A stretch of DNA of 64,000 nt from Bacteroidaceae bacterium (GCA_017529865.1 JAFXNA010000018.1:41138-105137); one strand, 5' to 3'; positions 9,210-18,264 are shown, counted from the first letter of the stretch. The notes: a model not told the origin generated them from the letters alone. Numbers and translations: made by a program.

Positions 9210-10526
9210 TTAATTTTCTAATTTCTGAATATATGCATCTATTACGGCATCTGTCTCTCCATAGTTGTCCATACCTTTCAAATCTTTGTGGCCTTCCAAC
9301 TGCCGTATCAATTTCGCTTTCAATTGCTGGTTATCATCGGAAGGATTCAACGCCAGCATCTGCAGCTGAGTAAAACTCAGTGAAGTCAACAAATAACGTA
9401 ACTTTTCTTTCTCCGCACCTGTTACCTTCTCTGCTGCATTTTCCAGTTGAGTGCGGAATTCCGTAAATGCTTTGACATTAAGGTATGACGCAACCTCTTC
9501 TTCCATAGACCCATAAAGTGGAATGATATGATTGCTTTCGTCTACTCTGCGTTCCAACTTCAGATAATAGTCCGCAATTAACTTCCCTGTCTCTGGATAG
9601 TTGATCTTATAATATTTTTGAACTTCTGCATCTACATCAAGCGTCAAATCATACATCATCTTAGCTAGAATACAGGTCTGCATATCATCGAATGCGGAAT
9701 AGTCGTCCCCGCTTCCATTCAAGAAAATACCTTTCACTCCCAAACGATTGTATAATTGGAAACGGCGCTGCATAACCTTCAAGCAGGGGAAAGGAGACAA
9801 GTAGTCGCTATAATTTCTGGAATAGTCCCAAACATAAATGAGATCTGTTTTTTCTTTCCACTCTTTCACCATGCTCATAAATGACCTATATCCTTTATTC
9901 TCTGTGAAGGTGACCCTCATTGGCAAGTCGATTGCACTGATAATAACGCCAACATTCGAAGGTAGTTTCTCTTTGGGAGCCGTGCGTGTTGAATGATAAG
10001 CAGAAGTGAAAAACTGATGTTTAGGGAATCGTTCTGCCAATTTGCGCATCATGCTAGTGACTGCAGGTGTGGCGTTCTCAGCTGTATTACCTGCTGCAAC
10101 ACACTGCTTGCAAGTGCATGACTTTTTATTGTCACGAGGCATGATGCTGATACGTGTTGAAGAACCAGGCGTTTCGCCGTCACCGAAATTATCAATGATA
10201 TATTCCACCAACAAGTCGTACATCTTCTCACTACTGAAGCAATACTGTTCCTTGTCTTTTTTTCCGTCAATCGTAGCAATGATGCTTTCGTCGGGATTTT
10301 CTCCCACAACCTTATGCAGATTATGCCCCCATAATCCCCAATCGTAATCCACATGATGTGTTCCAAATAGGTCTCGGATACTATCAAGCGCATTGGTAGG
10401 ACTATAAATACCCCTGAATTCAAACGGAGAAACAGGACGAGCATCATTGTTTTGTGCGTAGCAGGAGGTCAACCCGATAACACATAGACACATATTATAT
10501 ATTATAAGAATTGCTTTCTTTTTCAT
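9210..10526 (-). CDS. DUF4838-type, glycosidase-like exported protein of the polysaccharide operon
   Basis: 438 residues with a lipoprotein-like signal peptide (GLTSC near 22). The central part resembles DUF4838 proteins: an alpha/beta-barrel-like core with a Cys cluster (SCTCKQC near 136-142) and VYVWDYSRNYSDYLSPFP/GIFLNGSGDDYSAFDDM. The C-terminal third is helical. The family sits near glycoside hydrolases in fold comparisons, but no catalytic activity is established. Placed between a PgaA-like porin and a peptidoglycan-binding lipoprotein, it may take the part PgaB plays in poly-GlcNAc export, trimming or modifying polymer in the periplasm (inference). No deacetylase motif is seen. Confidence 0.75.
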   Translation of the reverse strand: MKKKAILIIYNMCLCVIGLTSCYAQNNDARPVSPFEFRGIYSPTNALDSIRDLFGTHHVDYDWGLWGHNLHKVVGENPDESIIATIDGKKDKEQYCFSSEKMYDLLVEYIIDNFGDGETPGSSTRISIMPRDNKKSCTCKQCVAAGNTAENATPAVTSMMRKLAERFPKHQFFTSAYHSTRTAPKEKLPSNVGVIISAIDLPMRVTFTENKGYRSFMSMVKEWKEKTDLIYVWDYSRNYSDYLSPFPCLKVMQRRFQLYNRLGVKGIFLNGSGDDYSAFDDMQTCILAKMMYDLTLDVDAEVQKYYKINYPETGKLIADYYLKLERRVDESNHIIPLYGSMEEEVASYLNVKAFTEFRTQLENAAEKVTGAEKEKLRYLLTSLSFTQLQMLALNPSDDNQQLKAKLIRQLEGHKDLKGMDNYGETDAVIDAYIQKLEN

Positions 10527-10539
10527 GTTTTTTCAAACT

Positions 10540-13506
10540 TTAGAAATTGATAACAACCGTAGCATTCACATAAAACATATTGATGTATATAATACCAAAA
10601 CTTGGATTGGTTTCCAGTAACCCTGATGTCTGCGCCTCGTTCTGTGTGTACATCGTGTACCATGTACCCGATAACGAGCATCCTAAGTGCTGGTTGAAGT
10701 TATAATATCCTCCAAGGCCCACAAAGGTATTCAAATGATCAAACGTTGAAGGCAACGACATATCAATGATAGAATTTTCAGGTGCCGTTCCAATTCCTGC
10801 TGTCGCAAATATATTACTATGGTCACCTTCCACAGGGAAGAACTGCAATTTACCCTGTCCGCTGAAGAAGAAGTTTTTCGTCAAGAGAAATCCATTGAGT
10901 CCTCCCGATAAGATGAACTGATCGTATGTTTTCGACACTCCAATAGAAGCGGAATACAAACGTTTGAATTTACGCAACCATCCTAAAAGTACATATTTAT
11001 CGATTCTCTGTTCAAAAACCCCTTCGTATGTCTGTATTCTTCGGAAACTACCGTCAAGGTTCAACGTCCAGCTTCGAGGAAGTTGATACGACACTCCCGC
11101 CTTGATTGTCCACTCAGGGAAGTATTTATTTGCCCATCCGATCTTTGCGTATGCATCGAATTTCTTGGAGAACTTGTGTCTCCATTGCCCTCCAACCATG
11201 ACACCAGTACCGCCTTCTACCATTTCGCTCGCACCTTCTTCCGCCGTACCGTCACGTCCTAAATAATTTAGTTCGAACGTGTATTCATTCCATTCCGAAC
11301 GACGAATATATCTTGCGGAAGCATTCGCAGAAATACTGGGCGAAGTTCCACGTCGTGCTTGTTGATATTCAAACTCTAATGTATTTGGGTAGGTTTTACT
11401 CAAAACATCATTGAGCAGTCTGCGATGTGCTGGCAATTCTGCCAACGATGGTTTATACATGTTCAAATACTCGAATGCCTTGTCGTACTCACGCATGTCT
11501 TTGTAAATCAAACCTTTCGTATAGAGCAACTCTGTATGAGTCGGCCAGATAGTTAAAGCCGAATCCACTACCGCCATTGCACTATCGTACTGCCTCCGTT
11601 TCATGTACTTCTGAGCGAGAGATTGACAACTTGCCACGTATGTTCCAATTACTGTCGAATCGCCTATGTAGGTTTCCAAAAGTGGGAACATCATATCAAT
11701 AGCTTTTCTGTCTTCACCTTGTGCCTGATACATTTGGGCTTCTTTAATCAAGAACAACGGATCGTCAGGAAACTCCTCTCTACCAATCTGCACATATTTG
11801 ATTGCCTGTTCCTCGTTTCTCAACAGCTGAGATGTAGTGATACCCATCCTTAGGATACTGTTGCTATTAGGACAGATTTCGACTGCATCCTTGATTTGGC
11901 TGTCGGCAATGAACAGCATACCTTGTTCAATCAGCGATTTAATATATGGTGTTGCGATTTCCTCGTAGGTGTTCGCATAGTCCGCCTTTAAGGAGTCTGG
12001 TCCATACAAATAACCTTCGCGCAGCACATCCAATGCCTTTGCAGTCAACCCTTGTTCGTTATATAAGCGTGCTTTCTGCTGACGATAAGCATTATAATTG
12101 AACAATCGGTTGTACTCATCCAATGTCTGATGAGCTTCTGGATATTGTTTTGCCAACATATAACAGTTGAACAATTTCAGCATTGAAGACTTACGCAACT
12201 CAGGGTCTACTTTATCCTGTGACGCTTTCACCAATAAAGGTATAGCCTCATCATATTGTTCATACCGCATAAATTCCTGCGCTTTATCATTATTAATACG
12301 CGCCAATTCTGTAGCCACTTCCTCGTTATCCGGATTCATGTCATACAGCTTATTGAGCAGATTATTAGCCCGTGTCACATTGCCCAAACGACGGTTCACC
12401 AAATATTCCTTATAAAGCAGTTCGGGTGTTTCCTTGTTTCCTTGTTGCTTCTTTGTTTCTGCTATATACTCTAACGCATCGTCATAATAACCACGTGAGA
12501 TAGAGGTGTTGAGCAAGAAGTTGAGTGCTTCAGCTGAGTGGTTTGAGTCATAAGCTTTCGCATACTGAATGTACGGATCATTCATCTGCGAAGCTCTGGC
12601 AGCATCCATCTGCAGGTCTTTTTTCAGACGAGTAGCAAGTGCCGAATATTGAGTATTTTTTAGTGAAGTAAGATAAGCACTTGCCTCATCATAACGGTTC
12701 ATGCCAGCCAAAATACCCACTTTCTTCTCAACCAAAGCAGGCGAATTAGTCGTCACAGAACCTTCACCGGCAATCTCAGCAGCTTCAGCATCATGACCAT
12801 ATTGTAATAACAGGTTCGACAACGCCATATAGTATTCTGGATTTTTCGGACTCATCTGGATGAGTTCTCTCAAAGTACCGAACTGAGACTGTGCATCCCC
12901 CTCCTTATGCTGTTGCAGATACTTCATCTCAACACGGTAGTTCCAGTCCTTCCGTATGCGTTCGTTTTCGGGGTAGATACTCCTTAGTCGGTCTAACAGG
13001 AGATCTGCCTCATGGTCATTACCCAGATATCGATAAAGTGCAATCTTTTTGCGCCATAATTGTTCGCTATAAGGACTCACTTCCAAGAGTTCATTTACAT
13101 AGACAATAGCAGACGAGTAGTTTTTAGTTTCCTCTTCCACCTTCACCAACAATTCACGAGCCTGATGGTTCGAGTTATCATCTTTCAGCGCATTGATAAG
13201 GTGGTAACGTGCCTTATCGTAGAGTTTGAAGTGATAATAATATTGTCCCATCAATTCGTTAAGTCCCGACACATACGAATAATCCTTCATACCCTCATCC
13301 AACAGCTTCTTACCCGCAGCCCACTGTCCGCTTTTGAAGTAGCTGCGTACCATTTCATCGTAATAACCTGGATTCTTCTCAATCAGGTCGGTAATGCTGT
13401 TTCGCTTCACTTGCGCCATCATCGGCAACGATGTACCGATTCCTGTGGCAGCCGCTACCACCACTACTAAAAGCGCATTTACAATAGTCTTTTTCATACT
13501 TATCAT
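10540..13506 (-). CDS. TPR-repeat protein with YaiO-like outer-membrane barrel (PgaA-like exporter)
   Basis: 988 residues (985 if the second Met, three codons in, is used). Signal peptide to about residue 32. Residues roughly 35-705 consist of many tetratricopeptide-like helical repeats (for example YDKARYHLINAL, YDEAIPLLVKAS, YDKAFEYLNMY). Residues about 715-988 are aromatic-rich beta strands resembling the YaiO-type barrel and end in VNATVVINF with a terminal Phe, as outer-membrane proteins do. A TPR scaffold plus barrel is the architecture of PgaA, BcsC and AlgK/AlgE-type polymer export. It lies 19 bp after the glycosyltransferase gene, which supports a role in secreting its product. Confidence 0.85.
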   Translation of the reverse strand: MISMKKTIVNALLVVVVAAATGIGTSLPMMAQVKRNSITDLIEKNPGYYDEMVRSYFKSGQWAAGKKLLDEGMKDYSYVSGLNELMGQYYYHFKLYDKARYHLINALKDDNSNHQARELLVKVEEETKNYSSAIVYVNELLEVSPYSEQLWRKKIALYRYLGNDHEADLLLDRLRSIYPENERIRKDWNYRVEMKYLQQHKEGDAQSQFGTLRELIQMSPKNPEYYMALSNLLLQYGHDAEAAEIAGEGSVTTNSPALVEKKVGILAGMNRYDEASAYLTSLKNTQYSALATRLKKDLQMDAARASQMNDPYIQYAKAYDSNHSAEALNFLLNTSISRGYYDDALEYIAETKKQQGNKETPELLYKEYLVNRRLGNVTRANNLLNKLYDMNPDNEEVATELARINNDKAQEFMRYEQYDEAIPLLVKASQDKVDPELRKSSMLKLFNCYMLAKQYPEAHQTLDEYNRLFNYNAYRQQKARLYNEQGLTAKALDVLREGYLYGPDSLKADYANTYEEIATPYIKSLIEQGMLFIADSQIKDAVEICPNSNSILRMGITTSQLLRNEEQAIKYVQIGREEFPDDPLFLIKEAQMYQAQGEDRKAIDMMFPLLETYIGDSTVIGTYVASCQSLAQKYMKRRQYDSAMAVVDSALTIWPTHTELLYTKGLIYKDMREYDKAFEYLNMYKPSLAELPAHRRLLNDVLSKTYPNTLEFEYQQARRGTSPSISANASARYIRRSEWNEYTFELNYLGRDGTAEEGASEMVEGGTGVMVGGQWRHKFSKKFDAYAKIGWANKYFPEWTIKAGVSYQLPRSWTLNLDGSFRRIQTYEGVFEQRIDKYVLLGWLRKFKRLYSASIGVSKTYDQFILSGGLNGFLLTKNFFFSGQGKLQFFPVEGDHSNIFATAGIGTAPENSIIDMSLPSTFDHLNTFVGLGGYYNFNQHLGCSLSGTWYTMYTQNEAQTSGLLETNPSFGIIYINMFYVNATVVINF

Positions 13507-13525
13507 ATTATCTCACAATAATCTT

Positions 13526-14947
13526 CTATGCACGTTTCTTTTTCTTTACACCCTGACGGTTCATATCACCCCAAACAGCCTTCTTACGTGTTAGGTAGTT
13601 ATAATATCCCCTAATAGACGAATACACCACAATAGGGTGATAAAGAACAGGTTCGAGGACACCGGCCAATAACAACAACGCATAACTATGTTGTTTGTGA
13701 TAAGAACTACCGAGCAAATAGTCGTAGAATACCACAAACGAACTAAGCATAATACTAAAGAGGAAGATGGCTCCAAACATCACAAAGAACGTATCCCAGT
13801 TCACACCACCAGTGAGGGCAAGATAGATAATCAAGCAGATACCTACAACCTCAATAACAGGCGCAAGGAACTCGAAAAGGAATGTATATGGGAATGTCAA
13901 CATACCCAGTTTCCGATACTTCGGATTGAGCAACATACGCGAATGCTGGAACACCAACTGAATCAATCCACGTCCCCAACGAGAACGCTGACGCACCAAT
14001 GTCTTGATATTCGACGGACCCTCCGTCCAACAGCAATTATGAGGTATCTGAACAACACGATACGGACGATTGAAGTCACAACAATAACCTATCATTCGGA
14101 ACAACATATCCATATCCTCTGCAAACGATTCTGATCCATATCCACCAGCAGCAATCACAATTTCAAGTTTGAACAATCCATAACCACCTGACACGTTGTT
14201 CATAGCATTGATACATGACCATCCCATCTTACCAATCAAGAAACTTCGTTTGTATTCAAGGTCTTGGAACAATGGAATAGGTTTTGTAGATGTACTAAGT
14301 TCTACAATCTCACCATTTTCTATCGTTGCACCGTTACTCATACTCATCGTACCACTGACGGCAATCACAGAGTCATCAAGCAACACAGGGAAAATACAAT
14401 GATAGATGGCATCCTTTGACAAAATACAGTCCACATCGGTATTGATGAAGTACGGATTCGATACCACGTTCAGACCACCGTTTACCGCATCAGCTTTCGT
14501 ACCTCCGTTCATTTTGTCTACCACTACCAGCTTAGAGTATTTCATACTGCTTGAGCGGAAAAGTCGTTTGAACGGTTTGCAATGAATGCGTTCAATATAA
14601 TCATAAGGAACTTCCACCATGTCGAAGTTCTCAATGAGTGTTTCCAACGTACGATCCTTACTACCATCGTTCACAATCACGATTTCAAAGTTAGGATAGT
14701 CCTGACGCAAAAGCGAACGGACGTTATCCACCACCGTTTTTTCCTCATTATAAGCCGGGGCCACGATTGAAACTCCTGGCACGTATGGCGTACTATCCAC
14801 CATGTGCTTAATGTAATCATCCGACCACCGCTTATAGTTCGAACTATAGATGTAGGCCATAATCAATAATGCTACGTATGACGTAATCAACGCCAATGAG
14901 TAGAAGAAAATGATATAGCCATAGAATAAAAGAAGTAGGTTCAGCAT
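13526..14947 (-). CDS. Family 2 processive glycosyltransferase (PgaC/cellulose synthase-like)
   Basis: 473 residues. N-terminal membrane helix, then a GT-A catalytic domain: VSIVAPAYNEEKTVVDNV and VNDGSKDRT near 58-95, a DxD-type motif NTDVDCIL near 175, the acceptor-site SFAEDMDML near 275 and QRSRWGRG near 320. D, DxD, ED and QxxRW together mark processive membrane synthases. Several C-terminal helices follow. The closest well-known relatives are poly-beta-1,6-GlcNAc synthases, but the sugar donor cannot be read from sequence. It lies between the HEAT-like membrane protein and the TPR-barrel exporter and probably makes the polymer they export. Confidence 0.92.
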   Translation of the reverse strand: MLNLLLLFYGYIIFFYSLALITSYVALLIMAYIYSSNYKRWSDDYIKHMVDSTPYVPGVSIVAPAYNEEKTVVDNVRSLLRQDYPNFEIVIVNDGSKDRTLETLIENFDMVEVPYDYIERIHCKPFKRLFRSSSMKYSKLVVVDKMNGGTKADAVNGGLNVVSNPYFINTDVDCILSKDAIYHCIFPVLLDDSVIAVSGTMSMSNGATIENGEIVELSTSTKPIPLFQDLEYKRSFLIGKMGWSCINAMNNVSGGYGLFKLEIVIAAGGYGSESFAEDMDMLFRMIGYCCDFNRPYRVVQIPHNCCWTEGPSNIKTLVRQRSRWGRGLIQLVFQHSRMLLNPKYRKLGMLTFPYTFLFEFLAPVIEVVGICLIIYLALTGGVNWDTFFVMFGAIFLFSIMLSSFVVFYDYLLGSSYHKQHSYALLLLAGVLEPVLYHPIVVYSSIRGYYNYLTRKKAVWGDMNRQGVKKKKRA

Positions 14948-14988
14948 ATTGTTCTAATTTTTATATTCATTCTTTTAATTCTTAAAAC

Positions 14989-16203
14989 TTACGAGAATTG
15001 CTGCAATTGTTTCAACAGGTTCGTAGCATCAATTTGGTCAAGTAAGGTTCTGGTTTCCTCACCAACTTGATAGCTTGAACGAATCATCTCGAATCGACGA
15101 CGACCTTCATTTCCATACATATACATACATGATAATGCTTGCTCCTGAGTTTCTTTGGATGATGCCGTTTTATACGCCTTCTCATAAAAATCCAATTGTT
15201 TTCCGGAATTAATAGCAAGCACAGTCTTTAAGACTTCACGTTTGATATATTCAGGTTGATGGTCATACGATTCTACCAACGCTTGCTCGTTCGCCTCACG
15301 CGCCAATTGTGCTGTAGCACGCATGGCTGCCAGACGGATAATATAGCGAGGAGCCAAGAAAAATTTAGAAAGCTCGTTTTTCTCGGTGTCAGTACCCCAA
15401 TAGGCCACTTCTTCTATCAAGAATGCTGAAGCCTCTTCGTTATCCAATGATTCAGCAATGACAATAAACGACGGCATTGGACGTCCACACTCCTGCAACC
15501 ATCCGAACAAACGGTGGGTCAACATAGGACGCCATGGTAACATTCTTTGGTTTAAGTCTTCCTCCAAATATTTGTAAGGCTCGTTTTCTGTACAGATAAT
15601 ATAAGCCAAACGTGCCATAAGTCGGATATTGGTGTTATGGTGATTAAGGTAAATAGCCAACTCTCCTTCACTTATGCGAATGTTAAGATTCACCACCATC
15701 TGCAAGATTTCAAACACTTTAGTCCGGCCTATAAGGCATCGTTCAATATAGTCCGTTACACCTGTGATTTTGCAAATATATTGCATGTTAGGTATATATA
15801 GAACTTCGCATAACTCCATACGCAAAGAAGAAATCAGTTGCGCAAACATAGCAGAATCATAACGCTTCAGTTCTGTAAAGTTACACCCCATCAAACCTTC
15901 TATCTCCTGCACTGATGGCGGTTCGGGCAAAATCATAATTTGATATAACGGTTCCCTGAACTTTTCTTCCAACTGCTGATACTCTTTCTTGTATTTGGTG
16001 GTTTTCCTTATCATCAGAATAAATAAGCCGAAGAGGATAATCATCACAAAAATACAACCCACAATCAATCCATAGGCAGTTCGAACCTGCCATGAATACT
16101 CTGCTAAATAATTCTGTATGTTGTTTAAATAATATCCTATTACCTCCCATCCATGAAACTCAACAATAGGACCCTCAACATGAGAAAACATAAAAAATAA
16201 CAT
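14989..16203 (-). CDS. Membrane-anchored HEAT-repeat-like protein, first gene of polysaccharide operon
   Basis: 404 residues. One strong membrane helix near residues 45-68 is followed by a charged coiled-coil-like stretch (TTKYKKEYQQLEEKF) and then paired helices that read like HEAT or armadillo repeats (residues about 180-390, for example IRLAAMRATAQLA). No enzyme motif is seen. PgaD and BcsZ-like partners are absent, so this protein may be the accessory subunit of the synthase on the cytoplasmic side (inference). It has a good promoter upstream and a 41-bp gap to the glycosyltransferase. Homologues should be sought next to GT2 genes in other Bacteroidota. Confidence 0.75.
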   Translation of the reverse strand: MLFFMFSHVEGPIVEFHGWEVIGYYLNNIQNYLAEYSWQVRTAYGLIVGCIFVMIILFGLFILMIRKTTKYKKEYQQLEEKFREPLYQIMILPEPPSVQEIEGLMGCNFTELKRYDSAMFAQLISSLRMELCEVLYIPNMQYICKITGVTDYIERCLIGRTKVFEILQMVVNLNIRISEGELAIYLNHHNTNIRLMARLAYIICTENEPYKYLEEDLNQRMLPWRPMLTHRLFGWLQECGRPMPSFIVIAESLDNEEASAFLIEEVAYWGTDTEKNELSKFFLAPRYIIRLAAMRATAQLAREANEQALVESYDHQPEYIKREVLKTVLAINSGKQLDFYEKAYKTASSKETQEQALSCMYMYGNEGRRRFEMIRSSYQVGEETRTLLDQIDATNLLKQLQQFS

Positions 16204-16277
16204 TTTAATTTATATACTAAAAACCTTTCTATTATTTGCTCCCAAAAATTCTTACACATTTCATCTTTTTCGAGGTG

Positions 16278-16309
16278 CAAAATTACATAATATTATGTAA
16301 CCGCCCAAA
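16278..16309 (-). promoter_or_regulatory. Promoter of the polysaccharide operon (TTTG-N20-TAATTTTG)
   Basis: On the minus strand TTTG (16309-16306) is followed after exactly 20 bp by TAATTTTG (16285-16278). Both elements and spacing match the Bacteroidota sigma-ABfr consensus. Transcription would begin near 16271, leaving a leader of about 70 nt before the ATG at 16203. Confidence 0.8.
16283..16300. promoter_or_regulatory. Perfect 18-bp palindrome inside the promoter spacer (putative operator)
   Basis: TTACATAATATTATGTAA is a perfect inverted repeat with no loop. It overlaps the last bases of the -7 element and fills most of the 20-bp spacer up to the -33 element. A dimeric regulator bound there would block or reshape polymerase binding; the length and symmetry fit CRP/FNR, TetR or GntR types. 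No gene for such a regulator is adjacent. Confidence 0.65.
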
Positions 16310-16394
16310 AAAATGCATAAAAAAAACGCTGATTCGTATAAAAAAGAGCCGAAAATAAGCGAAAAGAAAGATATTTGTAAGTTTTTAAAATAAA

Positions 16395-16422
16395 AAATCC
16401 TTCCAAGTCGTTGGAAGGATTT
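16395..16422 (-). terminator. Rho-independent terminator after the response regulator
   Basis: AAATCCTTCCAA and TTGGAAGGATTT form a perfect 12-bp stem with a GTCG/CGAC loop. On the minus strand it is followed by a T-rich run. It lies just beyond the stop of the response regulator (16438) and separates it from the polysaccharide operon. Confidence 0.88.
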
Positions 16423-16437
16423 ATATTACTGGTGTTG

Positions 16438-16851
16438 TTATTTTTCACCAAGTTTGTTTATCTGTTTAGCTACACTATTAATAAGCCTTTCCATTATGAT
16501 TGGTTTGTTGACAAAGTCATTGGCTCCTAATTCCATTCCTTTCACGATATCAGCCTCAGAGTTCAAGGCAGATAAGATGATGATAGGCATATCTTTCGTC
16601 TTTTCAAAAGCTCTGACACGTCTAATCACCTCAAATCCATCAATACCCGGCATCATCAAGTCGAGCAACATCAGATCTGGTGCTTCTTTGCTAATCATGT
16701 CCAGCGCCTGTTGGCCGTTCGCTGCTGTCTCTACTTTAAAGGTGTATTGCCCTAACATCTTACGTACAAGCAGAATGTTTAAAGGCACATCGTCAACTAT
16801 CAACACCTTTAGTTTGTCAACATCAATATTCGGATTAATATTTGCGTTCAT
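16438..16851 (-). CDS. Receiver-only response regulator
   Basis: 137 residues from the ATG at 16851 (MNANINPN). The frame is open further upstream to 16917, but a promoter lies within that extension, with transcription expected to start near 16880, so the shorter start is preferred. A single CheY-like receiver domain fills the protein: the acidic pair VDD, the phospho-acceptor Asp in LMLLDLMMPG, LSA, and the conserved Lys in VNKPI. There is no DNA-binding or enzymatic output domain, so it must act by protein contact or phosphotransfer. No histidine kinase is encoded nearby. It stands beside, but is terminated before, the polysaccharide operon. Confidence 0.92.
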   Translation of the reverse strand: MNANINPNIDVDKLKVLIVDDVPLNILLVRKMLGQYTFKVETAANGQQALDMISKEAPDLMLLDLMMPGIDGFEVIRRVRAFEKTKDMPIIILSALNSEADIVKGMELGANDFVNKPIIMERLINSVAKQINKLGEK

Positions 16852-16886
16852 GAGCGTGAGAATTTTATATTTATTCTTTTGAACTG

Positions 16887-16918
16887 CAAAGGTAAGTGTT
16901 CTTTTGGTAAATACCAAA
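16887..16918 (-). promoter_or_regulatory. Promoter of the response regulator (TTTG-N20-TACCTTTG)
   Basis: On the minus strand TTTG (16918-16915) is followed after 20 bp by TACCTTTG (16894-16887), a full consensus match. It lies inside the longer possible reading frame and so decides the start codon at 16851. Confidence 0.85.
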
Positions 16919-16993
16919 CTTTTTTTGCCTTTTTTTTGCTTTTTCTCTTTTTCGAGATTGTTTTAGGATGTTTTTACCCCCTATTATTAGCAA

Positions 16994-17106
16994 TAAGCCT
17001 TCCATTCATGTGAACAGAAGGCTTAAAAGATTCTCGTGAAGCGATTAGCGTGAAGCGTGAAGCAACGGTACCTTCTCTTCACTTTTCACTCTCCACTCTT
17101 CACGTT
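16994..17106. repeat. Inverted and tandem repeats between mdh and the response regulator
   Basis: AAGCCTT near 16994 pairs with AAGGCTT near 17018-17024. Immediately beside it, three GTGAAG copies (17036-17072) face several CTTCAC/TTCAC copies (17078-17105), giving a second, longer foldable block. Neither has a T-run suited to termination of mdh, so their role is unclear. Confidence 0.5.
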
Positions 17107-17109
17107 TAA

Positions 17110-18108
17110 TTACAAGTTTGGATTGATTTTGTTCCATTCTGAAATTGGTGGAACAATATTCAGTGTAACGAGTTCGTCACGCATCTTGCAGAGGTGCTCG
17201 TATGAAGCATCGAGCTTAGCCAACTCTTCTGCATTTCCTGTAGGCATCTTGTAGGTACAGCCATTGGTATCGAGCGTTGTATCCATCGCCATCATGATGT
17301 GGTTATACTTCTCGTTGCATACATAAGTACCTGCTGGCCAGCGGAATTTCTCACCACCCATCACTGAGCGGATCATTTCTACTGAGCAATAAGCAGGACT
17401 CTGCCATGAACTACGTCCACGGAGTTCGATAATCTTAGCACCACCCTTGGTTACGTCAACTTTCAGTTGCTCCCATTCCTCTTCAGTGCATGCAGGAGTA
17501 CCGATAAGGTCGTTCAGTGGTTTGCCGTTTACTTTTACTGCACTACCGAATACAGCCATCTGCTCTCCGTGACCACCATAAGTAGCACAACCTGTAACTT
17601 CGTACTGCTTGCAACCGAACTTCTTTGCTAAAGCAGACTGCAGACGAGTTGAATCGAGCGCAGCAAGGGTTGTTACCTGACCTGGTTTCAAACCAGAATA
17701 CAGCAATGTTACCAAACCTGTCAAGTCTGCAGGGTTGAAAATAACAGTCACATGCTTTACATCAGGACAATAAGTCTTGATGTTCTTACCGAGTTCCTCA
17801 GCAATCTTACAGTTGCCTGCAAGGAGGTCTTCACGGGTCATACCTGCCTTACGTGGGGCACCACCTGATGAAATGATATACTTGGCATCTTTGAATGCTT
17901 CTGCCACATCTGTAGTAGCTGTGAGGTTCACGCCGTCATAACCACAGTGGAACATCTCTTCCATCACTCCCTCCATACCTGGAGCATACACGTCATAAAG
18001 ACATACGTTTGGTGTCAACTTCATGGTCAGTGCAAGCTGAACCATTGTTGAGCCGATTGCACCACCGGCTCCGACAATCACTAATTTGTCGTTCGTTAAA
18101 AATCCCAT
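17110..18108 (-). CDS. mdh: Malate dehydrogenase
   Basis: 332 residues from the ATG at 18108 (MGFLTNDK). The frame extends 25 codons upstream, but that part is AT-rich leader and precedes the natural start of the Rossmann fold. It oxidises malate to oxaloacetate with NAD; in Prevotella-type metabolism it runs in the reductive branch toward succinate. The NAD-binding glycine motif VIVGAGGAIGS lies at residues 11-21, YDVY supplies the acidic NAD-ribose contact, SGGAPRKAGMTR is the mobile substrate loop, FNPADL follows, and TYGGHGEQMAVF contains the catalytic His. Length and motifs fit the LDH/MDH superfamily type found in Bacteroidota. It is monocistronic by context. Confidence 0.93.
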   Translation of the reverse strand: MGFLTNDKLVIVGAGGAIGSTMVQLALTMKLTPNVCLYDVYAPGMEGVMEEMFHCGYDGVNLTATTDVAEAFKDAKYIISSGGAPRKAGMTREDLLAGNCKIAEELGKNIKTYCPDVKHVTVIFNPADLTGLVTLLYSGLKPGQVTTLAALDSTRLQSALAKKFGCKQYEVTGCATYGGHGEQMAVFGSAVKVNGKPLNDLIGTPACTEEEWEQLKVDVTKGGAKIIELRGRSSWQSPAYCSVEMIRSVMGGEKFRWPAGTYVCNEKYNHIMMAMDTTLDTNGCTYKMPTGNAEELAKLDASYEHLCKMRDELVTLNIVPPISEWNKINPNL

Positions 18109-18180
18109 AATTACTTGTTTTATGTAATGATAATTTATGTTTTTTCTTGTCCAAATGCAACGATTTGCATTAATTTTCGG

Positions 18181-18188
18181 CAAATATA
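18181..18188 (-). promoter_or_regulatory. Putative -7 element (TATATTTG) for mdh
   Basis: On the minus strand this is TATATTTG, fitting TAnnTTTG, 72 bp before the mdh ATG. No good -33 TTTG is present at the right distance. Three ATGAATT copies in tandem (18199-18221) lie just beyond it, in the divergent gap shared with the aminopeptidase gene. Confidence 0.45.
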
Positions 18189-18264
18189 CAACATTTTTAT
18201 GAATTATGAATTATGAATTATTTTGTATCTTTACACCCATTATTACTAAACAATCCTTACAATT

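Noticed and set aside
18109..18264. Replication origin at the strand switch between mdh and the aminopeptidase.
   Set aside because: The gap is only 156 bp with no DnaA-box-like cluster; divergent genes alone are weak evidence.
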